Shown piece after piece: positions 11,249 through 24,000 of a DNA stretch of 64,000 bases. Every line of letters begins with the position of its first letter. The stretch's first letter is position 1. Under the pieces are notes generated by a model. It ran no database searches, had not been told where the DNA came from, and saw only the letters and a list, made by a program, of their open reading frames with translations. The position numbers were made by a program, and so were the translations under genes. The stretch covers positions 25,470,025-25,534,024 of the forward strand of contig OU612070.1 in the NCBI GenBank assembly GCA_914767715.1, in the 5' to 3' direction. The DNA is from Membranipora membranacea (taxonomy: Eukaryota; Bryozoa; Gymnolaemata; Cheilostomatida; Membraniporidae).

Positions 11249-12984
11249 TCAAAACCTGTGCACCATGTACACGCACTCTTCATTCTTAAGCCCAAACTTC
11301 TCATAAAACGGTATCTTTTCAGTCTCGCAGTCCAATGTCAGTTTATAACAGCCAGCGCTCCGAGCTAGTTTCTTGGCAACCAAGACTAATCTGTAAAAAC
11401 CAATTAAAAGAAATGAGCGTGTAATTCACACTGATACACGTAGCGCGTTCCACATGAGATAGAGTGAACTTTCCAGATAATGATTGTGATATTATTATTG
11501 TGTCGATGATTTGGATATGAGGTCGTCTTTGAATGTAAGTTAATGAGTCATCATGCTAGGATAAATCCTTTTATAAAAAAACAGTGCCTCACAGGGGAAC
11601 TGATGTCGTATTTTAACAGCGAAGCACATTGAGGCACAAGCACTAAGCATGGGCTGCGATCTGATAATAACAGCAAAGAGTTCTACATTTGATATAAAAC
11701 AGGTCATCATGGACACATAACTTACAGCTTGCCAAGTTGTTTGCCTCTGTATGATTCATCGACTACTACATCTTCTATCCTACCACGTGATGCACAGCCC
11801 CTGATGAATTTCTTTTCAACAGCTAAAGAACATGAAGCTACAATGTCTTTAGTGTTTGTATCCTCGATGACAAATGTGAAATATGTACCTGCACACCGCG
11901 ACATCTCATCAAATCTGGCTGTAATGATAAACCATGTAAATAATATGAAAAGCAATGCTGGGTATAACATTTCTTCTCTATATCATGCAATCAGCAATTT
12001 TAACAGAATTGTTTGAAGATGACATGGTAGTTCTAACTGAGATAATCAACATAGAGAGCAATTACCAGAGGTTTAACAATAATACAGGTATCTCAAGTCT
12101 TAATAGTATTCTATCTCTCCCACAGGTACAAATTGTCCCACATCATGCAATAACAAGGATGTAGTGAAATTAAGACTAAAATTATGAACCACTCAATAAC
12201 TTTAATAGCTAAATTACCTTCAAATAGCTCTTGGGTATGCTCTCCTGGCGACGTTAATTGTCCTAATAACTTATAGTAACCTAAAACAGTATTATAAAGA
12301 TGCTATATAATGTTCCTGTGTGATGTATGTAATAATTGTTATACATTACGATGTTATTTGGTCTGAAAAAAAGCAGTTAAAGTCATAAACCAAACACCTT
12401 ATGTTAGATCTGTCTGAGCAATATGGGGGAGAGGGTTTTAGTTTAAGAGTCTAGGGCAGATTTGTGTGATTGCACAATGAATTGAAAGCTTTGTCAAAGA
12501 TGCAAGGAGATGGATTCATTTACATGTAAATTACCAAATAACATTCTGATTTAAAGCTTTGAAAACCAGACAAAGTGAACTGACAAAGCACTGTTTGTTT
12601 TTATGTGAGATGTTCTGACATGTGACAAGGACAACTGAGTAGGTGAAACAAAACTTATAAGTTAGAGGATGAGTTTTTCATAGTTCCACCCACTTCTACT
12701 CACTATATCGTTAAGGACCAGCAGGAAATTTGAGCCTATCTTTGACCCAGCATGACAGTAAGGGCAAAGGTCTAAATTTTACAGTATAATCCAAATCAGC
12801 TGGAGAAAGTTATGATAATTATAGAGTCAATAAACTTACCGTGATTATAATCATCTCTGCTAAGTGGTCTCATATGAAGATTCTCTCCTGGATCGTTCTG
12901 TGTAATAGCAGGGTTGAAACTAATACCTTCAAGGTCCTCAAAATCTAAACCTCTCAATAACTCCTCGTCAAATATCAGTGCCAT
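11249..12984 (-). CDS. GNPNAT1: Glucosamine 6-phosphate N-acetyltransferase
   Basis: GNAT-fold enzyme that acetylates glucosamine-6-phosphate with acetyl-CoA on the route to UDP-GlcNAc; cytosolic or on the cytosolic face of membranes. Exons on the minus strand: 12984-12840, 12280-12218, 11918-11726, 11390-11249, giving 180 residues (human protein 184). The first exon starts MALIFDEELLRGLDFE and has NPGE-type and RPLSRDDYN sequence as in the human protein. The third has FIRGCASRGRIEDVVVDESY followed by RGKQLGKL, the acetyl-CoA pyrophosphate loop (Q/RxxGxG/A type). The last has GCYKLTLDC and IPFYEKFGL. The chosen ATG gives an N-terminus aligned with the human one. Its product supplies UDP-GlcNAc, a precursor of the UDP-GalNAc used by the GALNT enzyme in this window; that link is only metabolic. 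The gene is head-to-head with the MLH3-like gene, 3.4 kb away. Confidence 0.93.
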
Positions 12985-15900
12985 TATCCCTATAAGATTA
13001 ACTTTCTAGTCAAAAGTCTGAAATGAGACGAAATGATTAGTGACAGTAATTTTTGTGAAATGTATGCTAGAAGGAATGGATGTTAGATAATAACCTACCT
13101 AAGCAATCCAGCAGCAGTATATAGTGGATAAGATTATCTAAACCATTACTGAAGTAATGTTCTGAGTTACGTCTATGTAATCACTGAATGTTTTCCATTT
13201 TATCTACCATTCAGTTGATTAACTATTCGAATCAAAACTTATTGCACACTAGCTTAGTCGAAACCTAACTAACTTTACCTAACTAACTCCTTGCTCATAC
13301 AAAGGAGCCTTTTACTCCTTGCTCATACTGTCTATTGGTACCCATTCTAATCAGAATATCAAAATCAAACTGCACTCTAGCAGATACCACAGGCTTAAAG
13401 ATACTACAACCACAGAACAGAATAATGCCTATCACTTGTGGTTACATAGTCATTACTGTTGTAACTAATGGTTTACATGATTTAACATTGAACTAACTAA
13501 TTTTAACTATCCAAACAATGCGTTTCTTGACATAGTACCATGTGTATCATGCAACAAACAAAATAGGTCTGGTGTCGGTTATTTGTTACAAGCACTTGAG
13601 GGCAACCCTCTGACTTCTCTAAACAAGCCACTCAACATTGGAACTCTTTACAGATGAGAAATATACTCCTCAAATAGCAAGTTGCACACAAAAGCCTCTA
13701 CCTCTTACAACTCTCACAGCATCACTCAGTACTATTTCTACCATTGCTGCTATCACAGGTCTACATCTACACTTGGGTAGCCTACAGGTAGGACCCCAGT
13801 CACTGACACTGATAGCTGATACACTCACCCAACAGTCAACAACAAAATAATCTGTGATGATCCAGTAACAACTTGACTCCCTCCAACCTTGATGAAGTTG
13901 TTAAATATGGTTCGGTACCGGCAATAATAATTATACTATATAGCCTAACAGTACTCAGCTGAGTAGCTACAGTAAGTATTGTTGCCTGGCTGTGTTGTGA
14001 TGAATAAAATACCGGTCACTGAGAGCAAATCATGAAAATTCTGCTAGATAGTAACCCTGGTACAATACGTCATTATGTGGGTTGTTTTTTATGCTGCAAT
14101 AGTATGCTATGATTCACTCCAGTGGTTGATTTGAAACAGACTGTTAGTCACTATTCAACTATTCTCAACACAAATTAGTAGACCGGAAATGAAGAGAAGA
14201 TATATAACTGTATACGTTGTATTTTATCAAATGATATTAGGATATAGGCTATTGCCCACACAGAGTTCCAATGAAAATATTGAGAATATGGTCTATATTG
14301 CCAACAAGTGTTACAAGGTTGTGAAATGGCAATGCATGAATATTTGAGCAGACAGCTAGACCAGTGTCATGGTTATTAGGTAAAGCACACATGATTTATA
14401 CCACTTTCTCAGTGACAGGAGTGCCTGCAAATGTGACTTCAACCAACCAATTACTTACTGATAAATTCAAAGTTTGTATTTTATGCTGTGGACCTAAAGA
14501 AAAATAGAAAACTACCATAACCATATCATCAATTTGATACAAATTCAATTGCAGCAGCAATTGATTTTGAATTAAACCTAGCTAGTACGACTCCAAAAAC
14601 TGGGTCTCCGGTAATGTTTGACTGCCCCAGGGTGGCCTGACCCAGGTTTAAGAGTAGAGTACTGTGCTTCTACCCTACTGCTGGTTCTTTTCCCAGCGGG
14701 CACATTGTATGCGGCAACATGTTTCCAATGTCGCAATTGGATTGTTTCTGTGTTGCATGGTACACGTTTAACATTCAATGTCTTGTAGATGCATAAAGGG
14801 TGCATACAAAGCAACACAGTTTTTTCCAATATGGTAACTGCGCAGTAACTACAGCTACTTTACTAGAGAGTAATTTGCAAGAATACTGGCATCATATGTG
14901 ATAAAATGCTTTGCAATTTGTTTGCTAACACTCTGTGTGGCTCCAAATTGTGTGCAATTCTATTTTGCACTGTTTTAATCCATTTTCTTAAAATCAAATC
15001 TAGTCTCTAGACCGCATGGGAATGATGCGTTTATGACCACGTAGAGGCATAAATGGTGCATACAAAGCAACACAGTTTTTTCCAGTATGGTAACTGCGCA
15101 GTAACTACAGCTACTTTACTAGAGAGTAATTTGCAAGAATACTGGCATCATATGGGAAAAAAATGCTTTGCGATTTGTTTGCTAACACTCTGTGTGGCTC
15201 CAAATTGTGTGCAATTCTATTTTGCACTGTTGTATTCCATTTTCTTAAAATCAAATCTAGTCTCTAAACTGCATGGGAACAATGCGTTTATGACTGCGTA
15301 GCTGTTGAATTTGTATACATTACTTGCATTTATCTCCCCTGGTAAGCTGCTAACGCTTGGTAAGCCCTTGTGACAACACAACAATGCAATATAATTATTT
15401 AAATAAACCATTATTCAATAACTTTGAAACATTAAAACATATCAGTATTTTGAAATAGGTTAATATATAGCCAGGGTTTAAATTACCTGCATTAAGCACC
15501 ACTTAATGTTCTTTGCGAATAAAATTGAACCAGATTGTATTCAATTTATTTTCAAGAGTTACTCTGCGAAAAACTCAATGACTTAGTGACTAGTGGAAGT
15601 CCAATGGTCTAATGGGCCTACTACTCAACATCCACAGTGGACTGAATCACTCTGAGTAATACACCCTCCTAAATGCAAATTGATATCAAATCTAATAAAT
15701 TATAATTAAAATGAATTATATACTGAGGCATGATATATTGTATATCAATTTGCTGTCATGAAAACGCATGGTTACTATATATACAAGCCTCTAGTTAGAT
15801 GTGTAGAAGAGGCAGTTTATATATCGTAACAATGTCTATTTAAATGCATTATTCCAACATATAATAGCGTGACAGATTGCCACATTAGGCAGAGGTAGTT

Positions 15901-16365
15901 CAGCCTCTAAGGTAAACATCTTTCCAACATAGTTTAGATACAGTTGTGCCAGCTGGGTTCCTTGGTATTTCACGATGTTCTATAGCTATACTGATAAATA
16001 TATATATATATATGCAGTGCTATACTTTTATATGATCAAAACATATAAATGTAACTTTTGAGCAAATATCAGTTTGTTTACAAGCTAACTCACTGCCAAG
16101 TGTACGCTTTCTGCAGGAGTCATATTATAATATAATAGGCCTAACCCTTGCTTGATGCAACGAGCTCCCTGCATGCTCTGACTGAGTGAGTGTTGGCAGA
16201 AAATGACAGACAAGCCAGTCCAATAATAATATGTAAGCGGGTTGTCCTGAGTAGCTTATAGTATGCGAACAGTCCACCCCTCATTCTCCAAAATATTCCC
16301 CTTGGTCCCAAAGATTACTGCCTGAATTTACACTCATATTTCAGGTGTGATGTCTAGGGTGGCCC
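12985..16365. other. Intergenic stretch between GNA1 and MLH3-like genes
   Basis: Divergent upstream region of two genes. I see no coding exon that I can name. A short open stretch at 13638-13850 is low-complexity (T/L/S rich) and lacks family similarity. The region contains a two-copy tandem duplication at 14788-15299 and a TA microsatellite at 15998-16013. Confidence 0.6.
14788..15299. repeat. Two-copy tandem duplication, unit about 256 bp
   Basis: TGCATACAAAGCAACACAGT starts at 14801 and again at 15057. The copies run nearly without gaps, differ by scattered substitutions (for example ATATGTGATAAAATGC against ATATGGGAAAAAAATGC), and both end in GCGTTTATGAC followed by a CGTA sequence. It is a recent local duplication without coding content. 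Confidence 0.9.
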
Positions 16366-19300
16366 ATGATGATGGATTACATGCATATTTTATGCTGCTT
16401 GATCCGAAGTTCAGTTCACTCAGCATCAAGCTGTATTGCTGTGCGTATCAATCTGAAGAGGGGGCTGCTTGAGGTTGTGGACAATGGAAGTGGTATTGAG
16501 TATGGTCGTCTTCTTAAACTAGGTGATCACAAGTAAGTAGAATAATTATAAAACCAAAATATAGGACCAGATACGGCAAATCAAGATTTTTAAACCAATT
16601 CATTTCGTTTAGTAATGCGTAATACTTATCAATCACATACAGTAAAACTTGTTCTCCCAACTAATTATTATTTCCGTACATATCTACATATAATTTTTTA
16701 TTTTTTTATTTTATGAGGTCAAAAAGTTGTTATTTTCACTTGTTTATAACATACTTATATATATGAAAACCTCAATAAAAACACAATAATAATAATGATA
16801 CTAATAATAATAATAAGTAAACGAAAAACTTTGACTCTTCAATATGGTAGCTCAACAAAACCATTTCCCTAACCATATGGTGTTGTCTTTGACACTAAAA
16901 AACAACCATGCAAACTAATTCTATCACAGCAGGCTATACTCTTATGCAAAAATAATACAATTTAACTGCATATAAACTGGCAGTTATGTCTCGTATGGAT
17001 AGCAACTAACAGACAGAATTGAGTCATTCGCAAATAAATTTGCCAACGCTGTTATTACATTATCAGCAAGGAGTAACTAGTATATAGTATGTATATATAT
17101 GTCTATTGATATTAGTTAACAAAATGAATCCGAAGCTATATGATTACATATTGTAGGATCTTGAGCAAGCTGGAGCGTATTTCACCCAAATGCAATAGAA
17201 TAGAAATAACTACACTCACAGATAACTCATGCGAAACAGCGTGTAAAGTCTATGAGAACAAATGTTGTGAGTAGCCAACTGTTATTCAATATTGTCCTTC
17301 TCCTCCCTAATTGAAGGTTATTCAATCAGATATTATTGGACGTAATCATGAACCGCAAGTTTCTTCTCCCGGCAGTAGTTACAGAATGTTGTGAGTGCTT
17401 GATTGTAAGCGCACTTTGACTTTTTGGAAGTCTTGCATAATTGACACAATTATCAATGTTTGAGGTCTATCGGCTTCGGTAGAAGTGCTCACTTATCTCC
17501 TTTGATATGTTCAGTTGCAATGCAGTTCCAAATTGTGGTTGAAGTTTATATAAGACTGCTTTTTAAAATTGGCTTTGCTTGTTTTCTGACAATTGTAGGG
17601 AAGTTGAGCAACAAAGTCACTCCTAGGCCTTCAAAAGGCACCACTGTCACCATTCATGAACTTGTACATGTCTCGCCATATCAGCAAAGACACAAGAAGG
17701 ATCGTATGGATGATATAAAACACTTGATGCGTTCTCTGGCTCTCATCTACTGTGGGTCCTCTTCTATGAGCCTTAGAGATGATCCTTCTGGTCAGATTGT
17801 GATGAGCAGCGGTAGAACAAAGACTCTGTCAGGTCAGTGACTATTATAATAACTTGTTGTTTTTTTGCTTAATAGAATACTAAAACATGGAAACTTACTG
17901 CATGACACTAATATGGGATAGCTTTTCAACAGGCAGACAGTGACGTCGAGTCATTTCTATTTCCAACAACTCCATTCCTTCCTGTTAAATGTTATATTTT
18001 TTATTAATGCAATGAGCTTTCATTAAAAAAACTTTTTTGGACTGAACCTTATAACGAAAGCTCATTGCATGAATAAGAAAGTTGAACAACGGCACGGCAT
18101 TGTAGGTTATGGTTATGGTGTTGCTTATTGCTTGTGTAAGTATTTAAAGGAGGATGTTTAAATGACCTGAAAGGTCTACTCATATAAACTTCTTTTCTGC
18201 TTTGTTCCATTTTATCAGAGGCTATACTGAATGTGTATGGAGGAGATTATTGTAAGAAGCTGAGATCTGTGTATGGTACTCAGGACCAGGTACAGATACA
18301 CGGCGTTATAAGTGGTGTAACATACTCACAGGAGAAGATAACTCTTATCTCTCTAAATAAGACGATAATATCCAGGTGTTATTTACACAGAGCAGTGGAG
18401 AAAGTGCTACAGAAGTCTTCAAGTATCAGACCTGCTAAGGGGCATTCACCAGCAGGTAGTGTCAGGGGTGAAAAACCTTGTAGACTTTGAAATGATATCT
18501 GTTGAGTCAACGGACTCCAAATACGTTCTCAATGATTTATCCCTATTTTAATTTTGAAAAAGTAAAAATAATTTCCAAAAATAATAAAACTGACACAAAT
18601 TTGTAGATGGTAGTCACTACATGTACGTGTTGAATCTAGCGGTGGATAGAAAGCTATGTGAGAAGTTACAGAAAACCAAACTACTCTCTGACCCTGAGGA
18701 TGACTTGTGGGGATCTCTCATTGATTCTGTCACTAAAGTCATCAGAGATTTTCTCTATGCACACAACCTCCATAAAGGTTAGCTTTCTGAACAATGATTC
18801 GGAATTTGTGAAAAACCATGTTTTTGAGGTATTCAGAGAACTGAACTCTTGTCGTTGAATCATCTAATTTTACATATACTCACTCCTGGAAAACTCTATA
18901 TCTATCCTTATTCCCTTGAGGAGTAAAGTATTCACTTCATTCGGACGGCTCTAAATATTTAAATTTATAGCTGTCCATGAAGGCTCAGGCTATCGCTAGG
19001 AAATATTTTCTCAACCTTATTTATTTCTGTATGTAAACTTCTTCCTTAGCCAGTATAATATTGGTGGAAGCTTACTTAAGGCCATCCCCAAACTAGCTAA
19101 ACTTATATCTAGCCTTTATTTACTACACCATGATATTACCTGCACTCTAGACCTTGATCATACGGTACAGGTCAGTTTCTGTCAAATTTGTGTATTTACT
19201 TTTCAAGGTGCAGATAACGTGAGAAGATTAGATGCTGTGGTCTCATCACCTTTAGATCTCAGCTCTACAGAACAGAGCTGTGAGAGAGCAATCAACCAAT

Positions 19301-20515
19301 CAGTGCAACTATGCAGCTCAGATCAAGGCTTCTCTCAACTACCCAGAACCTCTGGTCACAGCCTCAAGAACACAAATACAGCCAGGTACGAAAGTTTACT
19401 ATATTAGCAAGGAGTTACCACTACTCAATTTCTCTTGAGTGATTTTTATATTTTCCTTTTATAAGAGCAGATTGTAAAAACTGTGTTGTTTGTTTCTTAT
19501 TATCTTTAGAGCTACGAGACTCGCTGGGGTTAAAGCAGCTAAGAAAAAAGATGACATCACCTCACTGTTTAAACAGCGAGACAAGTCATTTGAGATTCTG
19601 AAAGGTGGTCCAAGTAAGCGTCAATCTCTACCATCTACAATCACAGCTAGTCACCCAAGTCAACTTGTAGCAAATATATATGATGGTTCACTAACTGAAT
19701 CAACATCAGCCCTAACACAAACAGCATGCTGGATAAGTGACCATTTTAAAGCTGATGGCTCCTGTGTGTACGGAGTTGATGATGCTGATGAAGATCCAGC
19801 TATATATGCTGCTGCTGCTGCTACTCAAAAATATTCATACTGGGACAAGTCAAAAAAGCTGTCATCTCATAAAAAGTTTAACTGTGGCAACAACGACCAT
19901 AAACCATTCCGTAGGTGTGACTGCCTAGAGTGTAAAATCATTGATGAAGATATGGCACAGAGCCCAGACTTGTGTGAGTATCTGTCCCCGATGGAAAGGT
20001 ATACTGGTGATGGTTCTACAACCTCTGAAACTGAATCTATATCACTGTTTACACTAGCTGACTCTGCCTCAACATCTAGCGTGGATGACTCATTCCACCA
20101 ACCTCCTCTTCCATATCTAGAAACTTTGTCATCTTCAACAGTAACAGATCTCTACTGTAGTGAGGAACAGACAGACATCCCTGATTTTCTGTCCTACAGC
20201 ACTACTCCATGCGACCTCACTCAGATAAAATCTGACGGATATTGGTCAGCTCCTGCAGGTGGTAGGTCACATGTCAGGTTTGGGCTGAGGCATTACCTTG
20301 ACAAAAGGGCTGACCAATCTCCAAACAAAAGCGCTCACCTTCAGCGATATCAATCGAGGAATAATACTAGTGACCATATTCATTATGTGACCCCTCTAAG
20401 AACCTCGAGGTTAAGCGAACTTAGTAAAGAAAACAGACAAGAACTTGATTTTGATAGGATGAGCCCAGATCTGAAGCAGATTTTTGCACCTCTTGTTAAA
20501 AAAAGGCGATGCTGA
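16366..20515 (+). CDS. MLH3: MLH3-like MutL homologue, degenerate ATPase, no C-terminal domain found
   Basis: Predicted 700 residues. Exons: 16366-16532, 17157-17266, 17599-17832, 18219-18455, 18607-18777, 19208-19385, 19510-20515. MutL proteins act in mismatch repair and meiotic crossover as ATP-driven dimers. Seen here: CIAVRINLKRGLLEVVDNGS (motif II, DNGSG at 39-43), SKGTTVTIHELVHVSPYQQR (motif IV, GTTV), then the second GHKL-associated fold (VYGGDYCKKLRSVYGT, ISRCYLHRAVEKVL, HYMYVLNLAVDRKLCEKL). Positions that in MLH3 read E...N.xxD read C11, S15 and H18, so the Mg/ATP residues are gone. The GFRGEAL motif and about 30 flanking residues are missing between exons 1 and 2. From about residue 365 the protein is a Ser/Thr-rich tail with no family match, ending in KKRRC. 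No DQHA(x)2E metal-binding motif occurs before the next gene. An in-frame TGA sits just upstream of the first ATG. It could be a pseudo-ATPase, a decaying gene, or an assembly with missing exons. Confidence 0.8.
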
Positions 20516-21086
20516 AAAAGCAATGAGTGTTTCGTTTTTTAGATTCCAGAGAAAATAGCTGGTGAATGCTTTAAAGTGTACTATTTTTTTTTAAATATTG
20601 ATATCGAAACATCAAAATTTCATACAAAAATATATTTTATTATCACAGAAACAGAGAATTGAAAATTTCACCAAATTGTAATTATAACTTTAGGTCGAAC
20701 AAGTGCTGGTTGTACGTTACTATGTTGCAGAAAAATATTTGTGTCTGCAATGTGTTAGTTCATTGGTTAGAGGTGCATGAAAAAAATCACTACGCATAAT
20801 CATAAAGAACTAAGTGATCAGATTCAACTGATATAGATTGAAGTTGAGATCAGCAAACTGTCTCATGAAAAGTGCTTCTCTCAATTTATTAGTTAAAACC
20901 CCTAGTTTTTGTGATGATATGATATGATGATATTTAAGCCTTGGGTAATTGGGAAAGATTGGGTATTGCCATTATAATATATAATACAATTATTATCAGC
21001 TACTCCTGTAATTGACCGTAAGATTGCTACATCTTCTGTGATTGGCCGTGAGATTGTCACACCTTCTGTGATTGGCCATGAGTTTT
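20516..21086. other. Short convergent intergenic region
   Basis: 571 bp between the stop codons of the MLH3-like and sushi genes. At 21009-21083 three imperfect units of about 33 bp repeat the words TCTGTGATTGGCCGTGAGAT. The rest is AT-rich 3' flank; no MutL C-terminal exon could be read here in any frame. Confidence 0.6.
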
Positions 21087-24000
21087 TTATACCTGCTCCT
21101 CAGTCTCATCATCTGTATCAGTCTCATACTCTGACTCAGAGTCAGGCAACTCCTTCTCTGGAGAAGGTGCTCTCATCTCTATGAACATATTATTACACAA
21201 CAGGTCATATTTATGACTAGCCTGTCTTGACAAGCTTTGTTTGGCAGGGTGGGGGGGACAAATTTAAGACTTACTGTACGTATGTTTATCTAGGATTCAT
21301 AGATGAATGTGTCGCTACTATGACAACTACTGGGCGCTGCTCAAATTATTGAGTATTTTTGATGATGAGTTAAGAAATGCAAAGAGGCATAGACCTTAAA
21401 CTTGGATATCAAGTTATATTTGTATTCTATATTGGCATTGCTTCGGTGCCTCAGCAACATTGGCACTGCATGTGAACTGACAAATCATCCACATCTTTAG
21501 ACCACATTAATAATTTTTGTATTCAACTGGTAAACAAAAAAAGGTGACATATCCGTATATGCGTTAGGAATCTCACCGATCACTTTGCCGTAGTTGTCCT
21601 GTCCCAGCGGCAGTGCTGCCGAGGTGAATGTGTTCTTCTGTTTAGCCGACAGGTTACGCTTGAATGATGTTATATTGATGGTTGTCTGTATAGCTCGCTG
21701 TATGCTAGATTTCGCTGACATCAATCTAAAAATTCAGCAGTGTATTTGGATTAAATGAAATACTAATGAAGGCCTGGACTGCTGTCTGCAACTAAAACTC
21801 TTGAGCCATTAGCTGAACTTTTCTAACAACACAGCATACTGAAGTTCCATTGAGAAAAGGAATGTTAGTGTCATTGGATGAATTTGTATTATTTCAAGTT
21901 GGTTACGATAGACTAAGACTAAGTCTGCACATTCTAAGTATTGCCCTAATACAAAAATAAGTGTAGAAGGTAGCTGTTGAAGGTTAGTGTGGTTAGGTTG
22001 TCAGAGAAGTGAGTGGAGTTGAGGTGAAAGTTGGCTATTGCAGTTTAATCACAAACAATGATCAGCCAGAAAAACAAAGGTGTAGATGCAAAGTGCATTT
22101 AATACAAACCTGGTTCTAGGAATGATGTTCTTTTTGCCCTGTGGTTCCTCTACTTTACCACCCTCTGCCTCTTCATTTATCACCTCGACATCCAGCGTAT
22201 TCAGCTGTGATTTTAAGGATTTCTCTCCATACTGCAAATCCACTGTACTAGCAGCTGGAGTAATCCTACCTCGTCCTTTGAATGACAAGAAAAAAACTCT
22301 CATGTTTTACTGTGCCGAGTCAAACTATATGTTTTTTGGTGAAAATCATTCCGTAGTGCACTGTTCACAGGCAATACTAATTGACAAGACAAGAGAGATC
22401 AAATGACCTGCCTACCATCGTCAATGATTAAATTCTAAACATAAAACGATTAAATATTATAAACATGGTTCACATACCAAGACTAACAGAGCTAGCTCTC
22501 ATCAATGCATCACCATCCAATGACTCCAAGTCCTCAACCTCATCATCTCTCAGACACTCACATCTTTCCTGCATATTTCTCTGTATAAAACATGTAAATT
22601 ATATCATCCATATAATCAGATGCAGTCAAGTCTAGTATAATATAATCATATCTTCTAAATAGTGTACTTATCTCCTCGTTCAAGAAGTGGGAAGACAACT
22701 CTGAATTCAGGATTTTTTTATTACTTTTTGAGCAAGGGTGGGACCCCCAACCTGATTTTTTGATCTTACCAACCATGGAAATTCAAAGTGACATCTTCAC
22801 AAACTCTCGAACAAAAACACCAGCAGCTATGATATAACATAACATCCTGAATGATCATTTAAAAGCTCATAGGCGAAATTTGAAATGTAAAATTCACCCA
22901 CTGCGTAAAAATTGTCCCATTAAACTTATTACTGTACTGATATATTTATAATTATATTTGCTGTCTGTCAATGCTGACAACAACTTGAAACTGAGTAACT
23001 AAACTGACCTTGAAGAAGTAGATCTGGCGGGGGAATGTGATGATATCTAGTATAACAACCACAGCCAGCAGAGTGCCTATTATCACATATGTGATGATAC
23101 CAAATGTAGACGCTCCCTGAGCCTCCTCAATAACTGCTGTATAGTTTGTGTTTATATCCAGCGGATCGTCTAGAAAACAACAGGCTTATTAGGAGATAGA
23201 TAGATAGAAATGACTTACATTTTTTGGTAAATAAGTGTCACAAGCGTCACTACAATATCTTTCACAAGTCATGTGGAAACAACCTATTCTTGAGCTAAAT
23301 CTAGACTCCATGCGCTCCCAACACTAAAACGATTTGGAGTTGATGAAACTAGTCTCATAAGATTCTACCTAGCTAACATTCGATCTTTGTTGTGCTATCC
23401 CGCTCCTGCATGGTTCAGTTATCTATCAGATACCAACAAAAATAGGTTAGGATCTATTCAGAGGCAGTGTTTGAGAGTTATTTACCCAGACCACCATATG
23501 ATGATAGGCTAATTGCATCAGGCATGCCATCACTATGCAGTTATCTCGAACATTTGTGCCAAAATTTTGTAGCAAGAGTTGCGGCTGATAGTGAGCATAG
23601 ACTACACAAACATCTGCCGAAGCGCAAATCTAACACAGGCCGCCACTCTAGTAGGCTTAAAGACATACCACTTTTACACAAACTACCGTCTAACAAAACA
23701 CAGCCTGTTTAGTAAATATGTGGACATCTTTTCTGTTTCATTTTTCTCACAATTTGATTTTGCCAATCTAATTTTATGGAAGTATTTTTAATTTTATTAA
23801 CTTGTAAATGCATGCTTCATATGATCGTATCACCTGTTACGAATTTTAGCAGCAAAGTCAATAAATCATCGATCAAATCATCAATAATCTACCTGGATGC
23901 ATAGAAACTGTAGAATTTCTCTATAAATAACCTCTACACGACTGATGCCTTCTGTTCTAAGACCATGAAAAGAAGAGTTCTTGTGTCACACAAGTTACAG

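Noticed and set aside
13638-13850. Thr/Leu-rich 70-codon frame
   Set aside because: Low-complexity translation with no neighbours to splice to.
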